DNA from: an uncultured Oscillospiraceae bacterium | GTDB lineage: Bacteria > Bacillota > Clostridia > Oscillospirales > Oscillospiraceae | Assembly: GCA_910587205.1 (NCBI GenBank) | Contig: CAJULZ010000144.1 | Span: 1 to 5,792 of the forward strand | Reading direction: 5' to 3' | DNA: 5,792 bases | Part shown: positions 5,734 to 5,792 of the stretch, one piece after another | Layout of the letters: every line of letters begins with the position of its first letter | Numbering within the stretch: the first letter of the stretch is position 1 | The notes under the pieces: model-generated | Told to the model about the DNA's origin: nothing | Database searches by the model: none | The model's input: only the letters and a program-made list of their open reading frames with translations | Made by a program: the position numbers and the translations under genes

Positions 5734-5758
5734 AAAAACGCCGCCAAGTGCCTTCGGC
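5734..5758 (-). terminator. Weak terminator-like hairpin upstream of the yceD promoter
   Basis: On the minus strand, GCCGAAG pairs with CTT and CGGC across a 3-base loop and a two-base bulge, and a run of five T (5738-5734) follows one base later. It could end a minus-strand gene beyond the right edge. The stem is short and imperfect. The rest of 5661-5792 shows no gene I can support. Confidence 0.3.
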
Positions 5759-5792
5759 TGCATCCTTGGAGTCCTTAGGAACCCCCCTCTAT

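Noticed and set aside
5565..5747. 60-codon minus-strand frame starting with TTG upstream of yceD
   Set aside because: It includes the whole consensus promoter and the yceD start, lacks a ribosome site, and shows no family resemblance.
1..5792. Mobile element, CRISPR array, tRNA or defence system
   Set aside because: No regularly spaced repeats, transposase or integrase motifs, tRNA-like folds or defence domains were seen. Nearly all the sequence is accounted for by housekeeping genes.

Overview
The window is a compact, GC-moderate chromosomal segment of a Gram-positive anaerobe. I infer the class Clostridia, probably the Oscillospiraceae/Ruminococcaceae side. The reasons are the presence of HPr kinase, a four-cysteine L28 and L32, the der-plsY-gpsA gene order, and strong AAGGAGG ribosome binding sites. 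The species cannot be named from the sequence alone.

Layout from left to right. hprK (minus strand) reads out of the left edge towards a probable downstream gene, of which only a possible start lies in the window. A short divergent control region separates it from rpmB (plus strand), a single-gene unit with its own promoter and a textbook terminator. rpmB converges on a tightly packed minus-strand operon der-plsY-gpsA, in which both junctions overlap by 1 to 4 bases. Upstream of der is an AT-rich region of about 200 bases holding the rpmF terminator and a probable der promoter. Further right is the minus-strand pair yceD (DUF177)-rpmF, driven by a near-perfect sigma-A promoter. The last 130 bases contain no gene I can support. 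They may hold a weak terminator for something beyond the right edge.

The genes fall into three jobs. L28, L32, Der and YceD all concern the large ribosomal subunit (two structural proteins, an assembly GTPase, and a protein linked to 23S rRNA accumulation). GpsA makes sn-glycerol 3-phosphate, and PlsY acylates it to lysophosphatidate, so the two are consecutive steps of phospholipid synthesis encoded side by side. HprK/P is the sensor kinase/phosphorylase of carbon catabolite control.

I found no mobile element, CRISPR array, tRNA, rRNA or defence-like system, and no undescribed system. This is a conserved housekeeping region. The points worth a second look are small: a serine in HprK where characterised Bacillus enzymes have a histidine, a long acidic tail on PlsY, an inverted repeat across the yceD -10 box, and several start-codon questions.
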